Shown here piece after piece: positions 25,810-33,757 of a stretch of DNA of 64,000 nt. Position numbers and translations under genes: made by a program. Within the stretch, counting starts at the first letter, position 1; each line of letters opens with the position of its first letter. Source of the DNA: an uncultured Clostridia bacterium (GTDB lineage Bacteria > Bacillota > Clostridia > Christensenellales > Pumilibacteraceae); assembly GCA_947175195.1 (NCBI GenBank), contig CAMWLQ010000005.1:1-64000 (forward strand), in the 5' to 3' direction. Below the pieces are notes generated by a model. The model saw nothing but the letters and a program-made list of their open reading frames with translations, did no database searches and was not told the DNA's origin.

Positions 25810-27273
25810 TTACGCCGCAAGCACGCGGTACAGCACGTTGTATTCGAGCGCCGCCTTGCCCCAAGAGAAATCGCATGCCATGGCGCGTTTCATAAGCGCC
25901 GTCCATGTCGCCTTGTCGTTGGTGTACATATCGAGCGCGCGGTAAATGGTTTTGTCCATGATTTCGGAGTCGTACTCCTCGAACACAAACCCGTTGCCGA
26001 CGTCGCCCTTGCCGCAGTCGACTATGGAGTCTATAAGTCCGCCGGTCGCGCGCACTACGGGCACGGTACCAAACCGACACGCGTACATTTGCGTAAGACC
26101 GCACGGCTCGGTGCGCGACGGCATAAGGCAAATATCCGCCGCCGCAAGGACCTTGTGCATCAAGTCCTTGTTGTATGTGAGAAGAGTGCGCACCCTGCGG
26201 CTGTACATGTTTTGGATATAAGTCAGGTATCCTTCGATGTCCGCGTCGCCCTTGCCCATGATGATGAGCTGCATGTTGGTGTCGAGTAGATTCTTTTCCA
26301 CGTTGTCCGCATTGATGGACTTGCGCAAAAGATCGTAGCCCTTGTACGCGACCATGCGCGCCACCATGCACACGACGGGAACGTCGGGGTCTTCGGGCAG
26401 CGACAGCATGCGCTGGAGCTCGATTTTGTTTTTCTTTTTGGCGTCAAGCTTGTTGGCGTCGTAGTTTTGGAACAGCGATTCGCTGGTTGCGGGGTCATAT
26501 TCGTCAACGTCTATGCCGTTGAGTATGCCCACAATCTTTTCGCGGTTTTCAATCAAAACGCCGTCCAGCCCGCCCGCAAATTCGGGCAAGCGGATTTCCC
26601 TTGCGTACTGCGGGGACATTGTGGTAATTTTGTCGCAGGTAACGATAGCGGCTTTTGCAAGATTGATCTTGCCGTTATACTCTACAAGCGGCACGTTTTC
26701 GTCGGCAATGCCGAACACGTCGCCGGCAATCACCAACGGGTAGATCCCCTGATAATTTATGTTGTGAATGGTGAAAACGTTCTTGATACGCTTGTATCCC
26801 TCGCGGTCTTTGTAGTCGAGATTGTAATACACCGGAACAAGCGCGGTAAGGTGATCGTTGGACTGCAGGATTTCCGGCTTAAAGTCGAGGTAAGGCAGCA
26901 GCTCCAACGCCGCGCGCGAGAAGAATGCAAACCGCTCGGCGTCGTCGTAGTAACCGTAAAGATTGCCGCGTTTAAAGTAGTACTCGTTGTCAACAAAGTA
27001 GTAAACAACGCCTTCGTATTCCATGCGGAAAAGTCCGCAGTATTGGTTACGCCACGCAAGCCCCACGGTGATGTTGCACACAAATGTCATGTTCTCTTTA
27101 AACCTATATGCGACGTCCTCGTAAAGCGGCATCATTACACGCGCGTCCGTCTTTTTGGTCTTGTTGAGCGCGCGGGGCAATGCCGAACACACCTCGCCCA
27201 TTCCGCCGGTAGACGCAAACGGATCCGCCTCGGTCGTAATAAACAATACATTGTGAATTTTTGCTTTTGCCAT
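25810..27273 (-). CDS. glgA: Glycogen synthase (GT5)
   Basis: The 487-residue protein is the usual length for bacterial glycogen synthase. The N-terminal nucleotide-sugar loop reads 'ASTGGMGEV' where E. coli has KTGGLADV, so the classical lysine is replaced by serine. The C-terminal retaining glycosyltransferase motif 'MPSRTEPCGLTQMYACRFG' is intact. It extends alpha-1,4-glucan chains, normally from ADP-glucose. No glgC is present in the window. The preceding 312-base gap (27274-27585) contains hairpins at 27476-27499 and 27520-27549 but no gene; they may shape a leader or mark the end of glgB. Confidence 0.93.
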   Translation of the reverse strand: MAKAKIHNVLFITTEADPFASTGGMGEVCSALPRALNKTKKTDARVMMPLYEDVAYRFKENMTFVCNITVGLAWRNQYCGLFRMEYEGVVYYFVDNEYYFKRGNLYGYYDDAERFAFFSRAALELLPYLDFKPEILQSNDHLTALVPVYYNLDYKDREGYKRIKNVFTIHNINYQGIYPLVIAGDVFGIADENVPLVEYNGKINLAKAAIVTCDKITTMSPQYAREIRLPEFAGGLDGVLIENREKIVGILNGIDVDEYDPATSESLFQNYDANKLDAKKKNKIELQRMLSLPEDPDVPVVCMVARMVAYKGYDLLRKSINADNVEKNLLDTNMQLIIMGKGDADIEGYLTYIQNMYSRRVRTLLTYNKDLMHKVLAAADICLMPSRTEPCGLTQMYACRFGTVPVVRATGGLIDSIVDCGKGDVGNGFVFEEYDSEIMDKTIYRALDMYTNDKATWTALMKRAMACDFSWGKAALEYNVLYRVLAA

Positions 27274-27585
27274 ATTGATTGCTTTCTCCTTTTAAAAGCC
27301 ATATGTTGTACGGATTGTTCAAAGCAGCAAAATAATTAGTATAAAAATCCGTTTTGTTTTTTATAAATCTTATCCGCAGCCGCGAATGTATCGTACAATC
27401 CGCTTTTACCGCTGCCTGTTATATTATATAACTCCACGGCTTACAAAAACTGCGTTTTTGTTTTGCTATCGCAAACTTATTTGCTAAAAGCAAATAAGAG
27501 CCGTTCGTTGTATAACATCGTGAAAAGCCCTTGCAAGCAAGCTTTTCACTTCTATTATATCATACGTAAAGTAGATAATTTTAAC

Positions 27586-29682
27586 TTACTTTGTCGTTTT
27601 CTTTGCGGTAGTCTTTTTGGCCGCAGGTTTTTTGTCCGCAGCTGCTTTTTGGGCAGGAGCCTTCTTTTCCGTCGCGGGCTTAGTAGCTGCAGTCGCCTTT
27701 TTAGCGGGCGCTTTCTTTTCCGCAGGTTTCTTTTCGGCTGCGGGTTTTGCCGCCGCCTTCTTGGCGGGCGCTTTCTTCTCCGCGGCGGGCTTGGCTTGCT
27801 CTACCTTTTCGGCGGCAGGCTTTGCCTCGGCTTTTTTCTTGCCGCTCGGGCAGTACAGCAATATGCCGCCCATGGGAGGAACGTCTATTGCAAGCGAATT
27901 GTCCTTGCCGTGGCTGGCAATGGCGTCCGTCTTGTACACGGTGCCCGACTGATTCCACTTGAATATTTCGGTGCGCAACAGCTCGGTGTATTCGCCCTCG
28001 TGCGCGCCGAAACGGTAGCCCTCATGCGGCACGGGCGAGAAATTGATTATTGCGAGCATGCGGTTTTCGTCGCTGTCGCGGCGCTCGTACACGAGAATGT
28101 TTTGTTGATAGTCGTCCGCGACCAGCCATTCAAAGCCCTTCCAGTCGTAGTCGATTTCGTGCATAGCGGGATAGTTTTTGTAAATTCCGTTAAGCACGGA
28201 CACAAACTTTTGCAAATCCTTGTGCGCGGGATATTCGAGTATGTTCCAGTCGAGCTCCTTGGAGAAATTCCATTCGTTGAACTGACCGAGCTCCGCGCCC
28301 ATGAACAACAGCTTTTTGCCGGGGTGCGACCACATATACGTGAGGAAATTGCGGACGCCCGCAAACTTCATATCGTAATCGCCCGGCATCTTGTTTATAA
28401 GCGAGCCCTTGCCGTACACCACCTCGTCGTGAGAAATGGGCAGGATAAAGTTTTCGGTAAAGGCATATATCATCGAGAACGTGATTGTGTTGTGGTGATA
28501 CTTACGGAATACGGGATCGACCTTGATGTACGAAAGCGTATCGTTCATCCAGCCCATGTTCCACTTAAAGTTGAAACCGAGACCGCCCATGTCGACGGGA
28601 CGGGACACGCCGCCCCACGCCGTGGATTCCTCCGCTATCATCAGCGCGTTGGGGTACTTGGCAAACACCGCAGTGTTGAGCCTGCGCAAAAAGTCCACCG
28701 CCTCTAAGTTTTCGTTGCCGCCGTAGATATTGGGGCGCCATTCGTACCTGCCGTAGTCGAGGTAGAGCATGCTCGCCACCGCGTCCACGCGCAAGCCGTC
28801 GATATGATACTTGTCCAGCCAGTAGAACGCATTGGAAATAAGGAAGTTACGCACCTCGTTCCTGCCGTAATCAAAGCAGCGCGTGCCCCATTCCTTGTGC
28901 TCCATGCGCAGCGGATCGCTGTGCTCGTACAGCGGACCGCCGTCAAACTCGTACAAGCCGTCTCCGTTCTTGGGGAAATGTCCGGGCACCCAGTCCAAAA
29001 TGACCGCAATGCCGCAGGAGTGCATCTTGTCCACAAGGTAAGCAAAGTCCTCGGGAGTGCCGTAGCGCGAGGTGGGCGCGTAATAGCCCGTTACCTGATA
29101 GCCCCACGACCCGTCAAACGGATACTCGGCGACGCCCATAAGCTCGAGATGGGTATAGCCCATTTCCTTGAGGTACTCGCTCATTTCGTCGGCGAACTTG
29201 CGGTAATCGAAGGTGTTGCCGTCGGCGTACCTGCGCCACGACGCCATATGCGCCTCGTACACCGTCATAGGCGCGGAGTACGGGTTTTTCTTGTTTTTGA
29301 GGTACTCCCCGTCCGTCCAGTTAAAGTGATCCACGTCCACCACCTTGGCATTTGTGCCCTCAAAGGTTTCGCGGTGGAATGCAAACGGATCGCATTTATA
29401 TATAGGATAAGAGAATCCGTTTTCTATATAGAATTTATAGTTATCGTAAAGTTTGACGCCGGTGACCGTCACTTCCCAAATACCCGCCTCGGTAATTTTG
29501 GTCATGCGGTGCGCGTTGTTATCCCAGTTGTTGAAATCGCCGATAACGGCAATCGAGGTAGCTCTGGTAGACCAAACACGGAATACGGCTGTGCCCGTTT
29601 TCGGGTCGAAATGACAACCCAAATACTTATAAGCGTCGAACATATCACCATGATGGTAAGCGTCAAGCGTTTTAAAATCCAT
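27586..29682 (-). CDS. glgB: 1,4-alpha-glucan branching enzyme with Lys/Ala/Pro-rich tail
   Basis: The 698-residue protein has a CBM48 domain near the N-terminus ('AVFRVWSTRATSIAVIGDFN') and a GH13 barrel with 'VILDWVPGHF', 'GLRVDAVASMLY' (nucleophile Asp), 'MIAEESTAW' (acid/base Glu) and 'LPISHDEVV'. It creates alpha-1,6 branches in glycogen. The last 84 residues (615-698) are unusual, made of repeats such as 'AEKKAPAKKA', like histone H1 or the tail of some mycobacterial HU proteins. The catalytic part ends normally before it. It is the first gene of the glycogen cluster and has a consensus promoter. Confidence 0.95.
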   Translation of the reverse strand: MDFKTLDAYHHGDMFDAYKYLGCHFDPKTGTAVFRVWSTRATSIAVIGDFNNWDNNAHRMTKITEAGIWEVTVTGVKLYDNYKFYIENGFSYPIYKCDPFAFHRETFEGTNAKVVDVDHFNWTDGEYLKNKKNPYSAPMTVYEAHMASWRRYADGNTFDYRKFADEMSEYLKEMGYTHLELMGVAEYPFDGSWGYQVTGYYAPTSRYGTPEDFAYLVDKMHSCGIAVILDWVPGHFPKNGDGLYEFDGGPLYEHSDPLRMEHKEWGTRCFDYGRNEVRNFLISNAFYWLDKYHIDGLRVDAVASMLYLDYGRYEWRPNIYGGNENLEAVDFLRRLNTAVFAKYPNALMIAEESTAWGGVSRPVDMGGLGFNFKWNMGWMNDTLSYIKVDPVFRKYHHNTITFSMIYAFTENFILPISHDEVVYGKGSLINKMPGDYDMKFAGVRNFLTYMWSHPGKKLLFMGAELGQFNEWNFSKELDWNILEYPAHKDLQKFVSVLNGIYKNYPAMHEIDYDWKGFEWLVADDYQQNILVYERRDSDENRMLAIINFSPVPHEGYRFGAHEGEYTELLRTEIFKWNQSGTVYKTDAIASHGKDNSLAIDVPPMGGILLYCPSGKKKAEAKPAAEKVEQAKPAAEKKAPAKKAAAKPAAEKKPAEKKAPAKKATAATKPATEKKAPAQKAAADKKPAAKKTTAKKTTK

Positions 29683-29725
29683 AAATTACTCCTATTGGTT
29701 TATTGTGAGTTTTTTCACCAGTACA

Positions 29726-29754
29726 ATTATACAACATTCCAAGGTAAATATCAA
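29726..29754 (-). promoter_or_regulatory. Sigma-70 promoter of glgB
   Basis: TTGATA (29749-29754), 17 bases, TATAAT (29726-29731), minus strand, followed by AGGAG before the ATG. Confidence 0.82.
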
Positions 29755-29791
29755 GCCTTTTGCCGAATTAACAATTAAGAAATTAACAATT

Positions 29792-29817
29792 AAAAAAGGT
29801 TGAGCAATCTCAACCTT
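29792..29817 (-). terminator. Terminator after HAD phosphatase gene
   Basis: Perfect nine-base stem AAGGTTGAG (29796-29804) / CTCAACCTT (29809-29817) with a four-base loop and a T-run on the minus strand. It closes the thiT-HAD operon. Confidence 0.85.
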
Positions 29818-29852
29818 AATGCGACAATAGCCGCCTCATTCTACATTCTTAA

Positions 29853-30491
29853 TTAATCAAACGATACAAAATCGTTTGCCACCGCTTTTATCTCTTCCAC
29901 GCCGGAGAGAGAATGCTTGTCGTACACGCCCACCGTGTAAAATCCCGCATTCTTGGCGGTAATAACGGCGCGGAGCAAATCCTCGCACACGGCACAGCAC
30001 GACGGCGAAACACCCAACCTTTGCGCGGCGGCAAGATACACGTCGGGGAACGTCTTGCCCTTGCCTATCTCGCGCGTTGTGACAACAGCGTCGAACAAGT
30101 GCAGTACGCCGTTGTTCCTTAATGCGGGTAGGCACATATCGGTAATGGACGACGTTGCAACGGCAAGCTTGATTCCGCGCGCTTTAAGCTCGGTCAAAAC
30201 CTCTTTTGCCCGCGGTTTAAGCTTAAGCTCGGTCGCGTAAGCGTCCACCGCCATGTCCGTCCATTCCTGCATGATTTGCTCGGGCGAATCGGACAGCCCA
30301 AACCGCTCAATGGTATACTCGGCGGCTTGGCGGAATTCCATTGTTCCCACGTTTGCCGTGTAGTCGGGCGGAAACTCTATTCCGCGCATAGCCAAAAACC
30401 GCTCGTCTATTTCGCCCCACACCCCCAACGAGTCGAGCAATGTGCCGTCAAGGTCGAATATGACGCCTCTTATGTAATCGGGTAAATTCAT
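29853..30491 (-). CDS. HAD-superfamily hydrolase (beta-phosphoglucomutase-like)
   Basis: The 212-residue protein has HAD motif I 'FDLDGTLLDS' with the nucleophile Asp at the N-terminus, a helical cap, motif II 'LAVATSS', motif III lysine in 'GKGKTFPDVYL' and motif IV 'VCEDLLRAV', where ED stands for the usual ED/DS. It is a phosphatase or phosphomutase of the PGMB/GPH-like subfamily. The substrate is not clear. I chose ATG 30491. A TTG at 30509 directly after the upstream stop is the alternative. It lies downstream of thiT on the same transcript. Confidence 0.85.
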   Translation of the reverse strand: MNLPDYIRGVIFDLDGTLLDSLGVWGEIDERFLAMRGIEFPPDYTANVGTMEFRQAAEYTIERFGLSDSPEQIMQEWTDMAVDAYATELKLKPRAKEVLTELKARGIKLAVATSSITDMCLPALRNNGVLHLFDAVVTTREIGKGKTFPDVYLAAAQRLGVSPSCCAVCEDLLRAVITAKNAGFYTVGVYDKHSLSGVEEIKAVANDFVSFD

Positions 30492-30509
30492 AACCCTATT
30501 ATATAACAA

Positions 30510-31754
30510 TTATTCCGGTTTGTCACCTGTTTGCGCAACGGTTGCGTCCGATTGTTCATCAACTTCGGGAAAATCCGATTGCGCCGCCGCCATAGCTTGC
30601 TTTTCGCCCTTTGTCCCCGCCGCTATACGGATCTCTATTTGTTTGCGGAAAGACGACGAGGTAAGCACGAGCATGGACGCGACTATTACTATCGCCAATT
30701 CGGGAATTAAGTACAAGCACTGGTAAACAAAGGAATAGAAATATTCGTTGGCAAGCGCGGACACGCCGTATTCGGCGGCATAGCCTGCGCCGTACATACC
30801 GAACGCAAACACGCCCGCAAAGTAGTGGCTTATAAACCTGAGCGCACACGCAATGATTGCGCCTACCGCGAACTGCGCGCGCATATTGCCTTTGAACACG
30901 TTAAGCTCGCGCATGCAGCCCGTCAGTCCTATCGCGCCGAATGCGACAAGATAGTCGAGCGCAAACTGCGCGGGATGAATAATCCACGGATCTTGAATAG
31001 CTTGCAGCAAGCCGTAAATAACCCCGACGGCTACGCCCTTACGGCTGCCGAACATAAACGCGAACAGCATAAGCGGCAGCATCGAGGCAAAGGTTATGCT
31101 CCCGCCCATGGGCATTTTGAACAGCCTTACATAGCTGAGCGCAAAGGACAGCGCAACGCACACCGCCGCATACGTGATTGTGCGCGTGTCCATAGGCTTG
31201 CTCTTTCTGTCGAAAAAGAACGCCGCAACAACAATCGCCGCCGCCAACATGACCGCGCTCAAATACAAACCGATATTGCTAAGCGCCTCGCCCGCATCGC
31301 CGCTGGAATAGTAGACTATCATGCATACAATGACAGCGACAAGTGCGCAACCGCACACTGCGGCGCATACGATTTTTGCAATCTTGGTGGGCTTTACAAA
31401 CAGCGTTATCGCACTTGCCACCACCGCAATTACCGCAACAAGCAGCGGATAGAACAGTATAGGGAATAGATAGTCCTCACCGTTTGCCACGTCCACAAAA
31501 TAGCATGCCGTGAAAGTAACGATAAAGCACACCGCTGCGGTGAGCGCAATCACTATCCACCCGCCGTTTATCATCTTGCTTGCGGCATTGAGCGCCGTTT
31601 CGTCATACGACTGCTTTTTGCGCGCTATCACTATGTATAAGCGTGATACCACAAACGCAATAAGCAGCGCAATCGTCACCCACAGCGCGATAGTGCGGCA
31701 GGTATTGGTCGCGTCGCTGAAGTTGGCAAAGTAGGTTTTGATGTCGTTTAACAT
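30510..31754 (-). CDS. thiT: ThiT-type thiamine ECF transporter S component with N-terminal membrane extension
   Basis: The 414-residue membrane protein ends in a ThiT domain (about residues 200-390) with the conserved 'KMPMGGSITFASMLPLMLFA' stretch and 'YGLLQAIQDPWIIHPAQ...DYL', which binds thiamine. It would supply thiamine through an energy-coupling module encoded elsewhere. The first 190 residues add about five extra membrane helices not found in ordinary ThiT (about 190 residues in all). ATG 31754 lies seven bases after GAGGAG. A TPP riboswitch directly upstream supports the thiamine assignment. The Ala/Gln-rich C-terminus is cytoplasmic-like. Confidence 0.88.
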   Translation of the reverse strand: MLNDIKTYFANFSDATNTCRTIALWVTIALLIAFVVSRLYIVIARKKQSYDETALNAASKMINGGWIVIALTAAVCFIVTFTACYFVDVANGEDYLFPILFYPLLVAVIAVVASAITLFVKPTKIAKIVCAAVCGCALVAVIVCMIVYYSSGDAGEALSNIGLYLSAVMLAAAIVVAAFFFDRKSKPMDTRTITYAAVCVALSFALSYVRLFKMPMGGSITFASMLPLMLFAFMFGSRKGVAVGVIYGLLQAIQDPWIIHPAQFALDYLVAFGAIGLTGCMRELNVFKGNMRAQFAVGAIIACALRFISHYFAGVFAFGMYGAGYAAEYGVSALANEYFYSFVYQCLYLIPELAIVIVASMLVLTSSSFRKQIEIRIAAGTKGEKQAMAAAQSDFPEVDEQSDATVAQTGDKPE

Positions 31755-31781
31755 AATCATACTCCTCGTATGTAAAAATAC

Positions 31782-31811
31782 AAAAACGGCTTGTCGCGTA
31801 GACAAGCCGTT
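31782..31811 (-). terminator. Terminator of the TPP riboswitch expression platform
   Basis: Perfect 11-base stem AACGGCTTGTC (31785-31795) / GACAAGCCGTT (31801-31811) with a five-base loop and T-run on the minus strand. It stands between aptamer and thiT, as in transcription-terminating riboswitches. Confidence 0.88.
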
Positions 31812-31828
31812 ATCTTTGATAATCCGAC

Positions 31829-31912
31829 AGCTCCCTACGCGAGTACTAACTCACAGGTTCAAAGGGACCGTCGTGATACAACGACATCTCGGCAACTACG
31901 GTTGCGCCCCTG
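31829..31912 (-). ncRNA. TPP riboswitch (THI element)
   Basis: Read on the minus strand, the conserved core is present: 'GGGGCGC' opening stem, 'GCCGAGAT' in place of GCTGAGA, then 'CCCTTTGAACCTG', a variable hairpin and 'GCGTAGGGA' closing. It is followed by a perfect terminator and then thiT. Thiamine pyrophosphate binding should cause early termination. Confidence 0.95.
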
Positions 31913-31922
31913 CATCGATAAT

Positions 31923-31951
31923 ATTGTAGCATACGTATATGCCGTTGTCAA
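31923..31951 (-). promoter_or_regulatory. Sigma-70 promoter of the TPP riboswitch-thiT transcript
   Basis: TTGACA (31946-31951), 17 bases, TACAAT (31923-31928), ending 11 bases before the aptamer. Confidence 0.88.
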
Positions 31952-31957
31952 GAAAAT

Positions 31958-32770
31958 TCAGTTTCGCTTTTTAAGCGCCGACAAATTTTTTATCGGCTCG
32001 AAAGTGTCGCGGTTGCGGTTAAGCACTTCCTCGGCGAGATTTTTGTACGCAATGCCGCCGGCGGAGGTGGGATCGAACTGACTGATAGGCAGCCCGAACG
32101 ACGGCGCCTCGGCAAGCCTTACGCTGCGCGGAATACGGGTCGTAAACGCTTTTTTGCCAAAGTAATGAGTTATTTCCTCGGCAACCGAATTGACAAGATT
32201 GGTGCGGGAATTGAACATGGTTACTACCACGCCCTCGATTTCCAGCGACGGATTGAGTATCTTTTTGGCAAGCTTAATGGTGTTCATAAGCTGGCTCAAG
32301 CCCTCAAGCGCAAAGTATTCGCCCTGCATGGGAATGAGTATGCTGTTGGCTGCGGTAAGCGCATTAAGCGTGAGCAGTCCGATAAACGGCGGACAGTCTA
32401 TAAATATATAGTCGTAGTTATTCTTGATGGGCGCAATCGCACGCTTTAACGAGCTTTCGCGTTTATCGAGGCTTACAAGCTCCGCCTCCGCGCCCGAAAG
32501 GTCTATGTTGGACGGAATAATATCCAGGTTGTCCACGCTGGTGTGCAGCAACGCGTCCTCGGCGCTGCAGTCGCCTATTATAAGGCTGTACACCGAGTTT
32601 TTAACCTTGTGCTTTTCCACGCCCAGTCCGCTCGAGGCGTTGCCCTGAGGGTCGTTGTCTATAATAAGCACCTTTTTGCCGAACGCGGCAAAGTATGCCG
32701 CAAGGTTTACGCAAGTGGTGGTTTTGCCGACACCGCCCTTTTGATTGGCTATTGCAATAATCTTTGCCAT
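31958..32770 (-). CDS. ParA/Soj-family ATPase
   Basis: The 270-residue protein has the deviant Walker A 'KGGVGKTT' (residues 11-18), Walker A' 'IIDNDPQGNASSGLG' and Walker B 'YIFIDCPPFIGLLT', the hallmarks of ParA/Soj ATPases that drive chromosome or plasmid segregation by binding DNA non-specifically. No parB/spo0J gene or clear parS site is in the window, which is unusual because soj and spo0J are normally adjacent. It is followed closely upstream by plsC. The regular partner may lie elsewhere in the genome. Confidence 0.92.
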   Translation of the reverse strand: MAKIIAIANQKGGVGKTTTCVNLAAYFAAFGKKVLIIDNDPQGNASSGLGVEKHKVKNSVYSLIIGDCSAEDALLHTSVDNLDIIPSNIDLSGAEAELVSLDKRESSLKRAIAPIKNNYDYIFIDCPPFIGLLTLNALTAANSILIPMQGEYFALEGLSQLMNTIKLAKKILNPSLEIEGVVVTMFNSRTNLVNSVAEEITHYFGKKAFTTRIPRSVRLAEAPSFGLPISQFDPTSAGGIAYKNLAEEVLNRNRDTFEPIKNLSALKKRN

Positions 32771-32788
32771 ACTTATCGTCAGTCCTTT

Positions 32789-33757
32789 TTAATCGTTTTG
32801 TTGTTGCGCCGCGCCCTCGCTGTCCATAACCCCAACGCTGTCCGTTGCGGGCGGATCGAGGTAAGTCATCGGGACGCCGTAAAATTGTTCGTAAATCTCT
32901 ACCGCTGCATCGTACGTGCGCTGCGCCAAATCGGCTTTGCGCTCGCGCGGCGGCAGCTCGGTGTTTACGTAAATGGGCTCGCCTATCTTGATCACCGCTT
33001 TGGGCAGGTGCAGTAGCCTTCTTAACCCGCGCGGTTTTTTAAAGCAGTACAGCATGGGCACGACGGGAACGTTCAGCCGCTCGGCGTAATGGAATGCGCC
33101 GTCCTTGTACGGGCGGGGCTTGCGGTAGTCTATCCACATGCTCTTTTCGGCGTAAAAGTGTATCTTTGCCGATTTTTTGTGCGCCGCGTAGTCCAGCATA
33201 TCGTTGAACGGGCGCATGCCCTTAAAGCTTATGGGCAGCGGCACCTCGCCCGCCGCGCACAGGATGCGCCCGCCCACCGTGCTTTTGCAGTTGTGCGGCG
33301 CCGCCACTATATAACGGTTTTGCATGCCCGTGGCGCGCAAAGTGAGCACCGCGTCAAGGTAGCCGACGTGATTGGACGTCGTTATGCACGGACCGAGCTT
33401 TTTGAGCTTTTTCCTGCCCTTGACATGCCAAACGCCGAAAACTATCGCGCCGCCGACAAACCCTATCAACTTGAAGGTTGTACTCCAAAACCAGTGCGAA
33501 AAATGCCAAAACGGATTTTTGGTGCGCTTGTACACGTAAGTGCCGTCGGTTTGCGCGCTCTTTTCGGTGGTAAACGGCGCGCCGTCCACGTCGAACAGCC
33601 TGCGCCTTTCCAGCTCGGTCAGGTAATCGTTGTATATGCTTTTGGTCATTTTGCCTTTTTGGGCTATTTCCGCAAGCATTTTGTCGTACAAGTCGCGCGG
33701 AATCTCGTTGTTTTCCGCAAGCCGCGCGAACATTGCCAAGTACTGTTTGGTGTTCAT
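32789..33757 (-). CDS. plsC: 1-acylglycerol-3-phosphate O-acyltransferase family (PlsC)
   Basis: The 322-residue protein contains the acyltransferase H(X4)D motif in 'SNHVGYLD', the glycerol-phosphate binding block 'FYAEKSMWIDYRKPRPYKDGAF', where EG is replaced by EKS, and 'NVPVVPML'. A membrane helix precedes the motif. It transfers acyl chains to lysophosphatidate in phospholipid synthesis. The N-terminal 90 residues are an extension without a known domain. The ATG overlaps the stop of the glycosyltransferase upstream (ATGA), so both act probably in the same membrane-lipid route. Confidence 0.88.
   Translation of the reverse strand: MNTKQYLAMFARLAENNEIPRDLYDKMLAEIAQKGKMTKSIYNDYLTELERRRLFDVDGAPFTTEKSAQTDGTYVYKRTKNPFWHFSHWFWSTTFKLIGFVGGAIVFGVWHVKGRKKLKKLGPCITTSNHVGYLDAVLTLRATGMQNRYIVAAPHNCKSTVGGRILCAAGEVPLPISFKGMRPFNDMLDYAAHKKSAKIHFYAEKSMWIDYRKPRPYKDGAFHYAERLNVPVVPMLYCFKKPRGLRRLLHLPKAVIKIGEPIYVNTELPPRERKADLAQRTYDAAVEIYEQFYGVPMTYLDPPATDSVGVMDSEGAAQQQND

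Noticed and set aside
27463-28707. Forward open frame of 414 codons opposite glgB
   Set aside because: Antisense shadow of a complete branching enzyme; composition rich in Arg and Phe and no start signal.
31958-32770. Plasmid or phage partition locus
   Set aside because: Only the ParA-type ATPase is present, and its neighbours are chromosomal lipid and thiamine genes.
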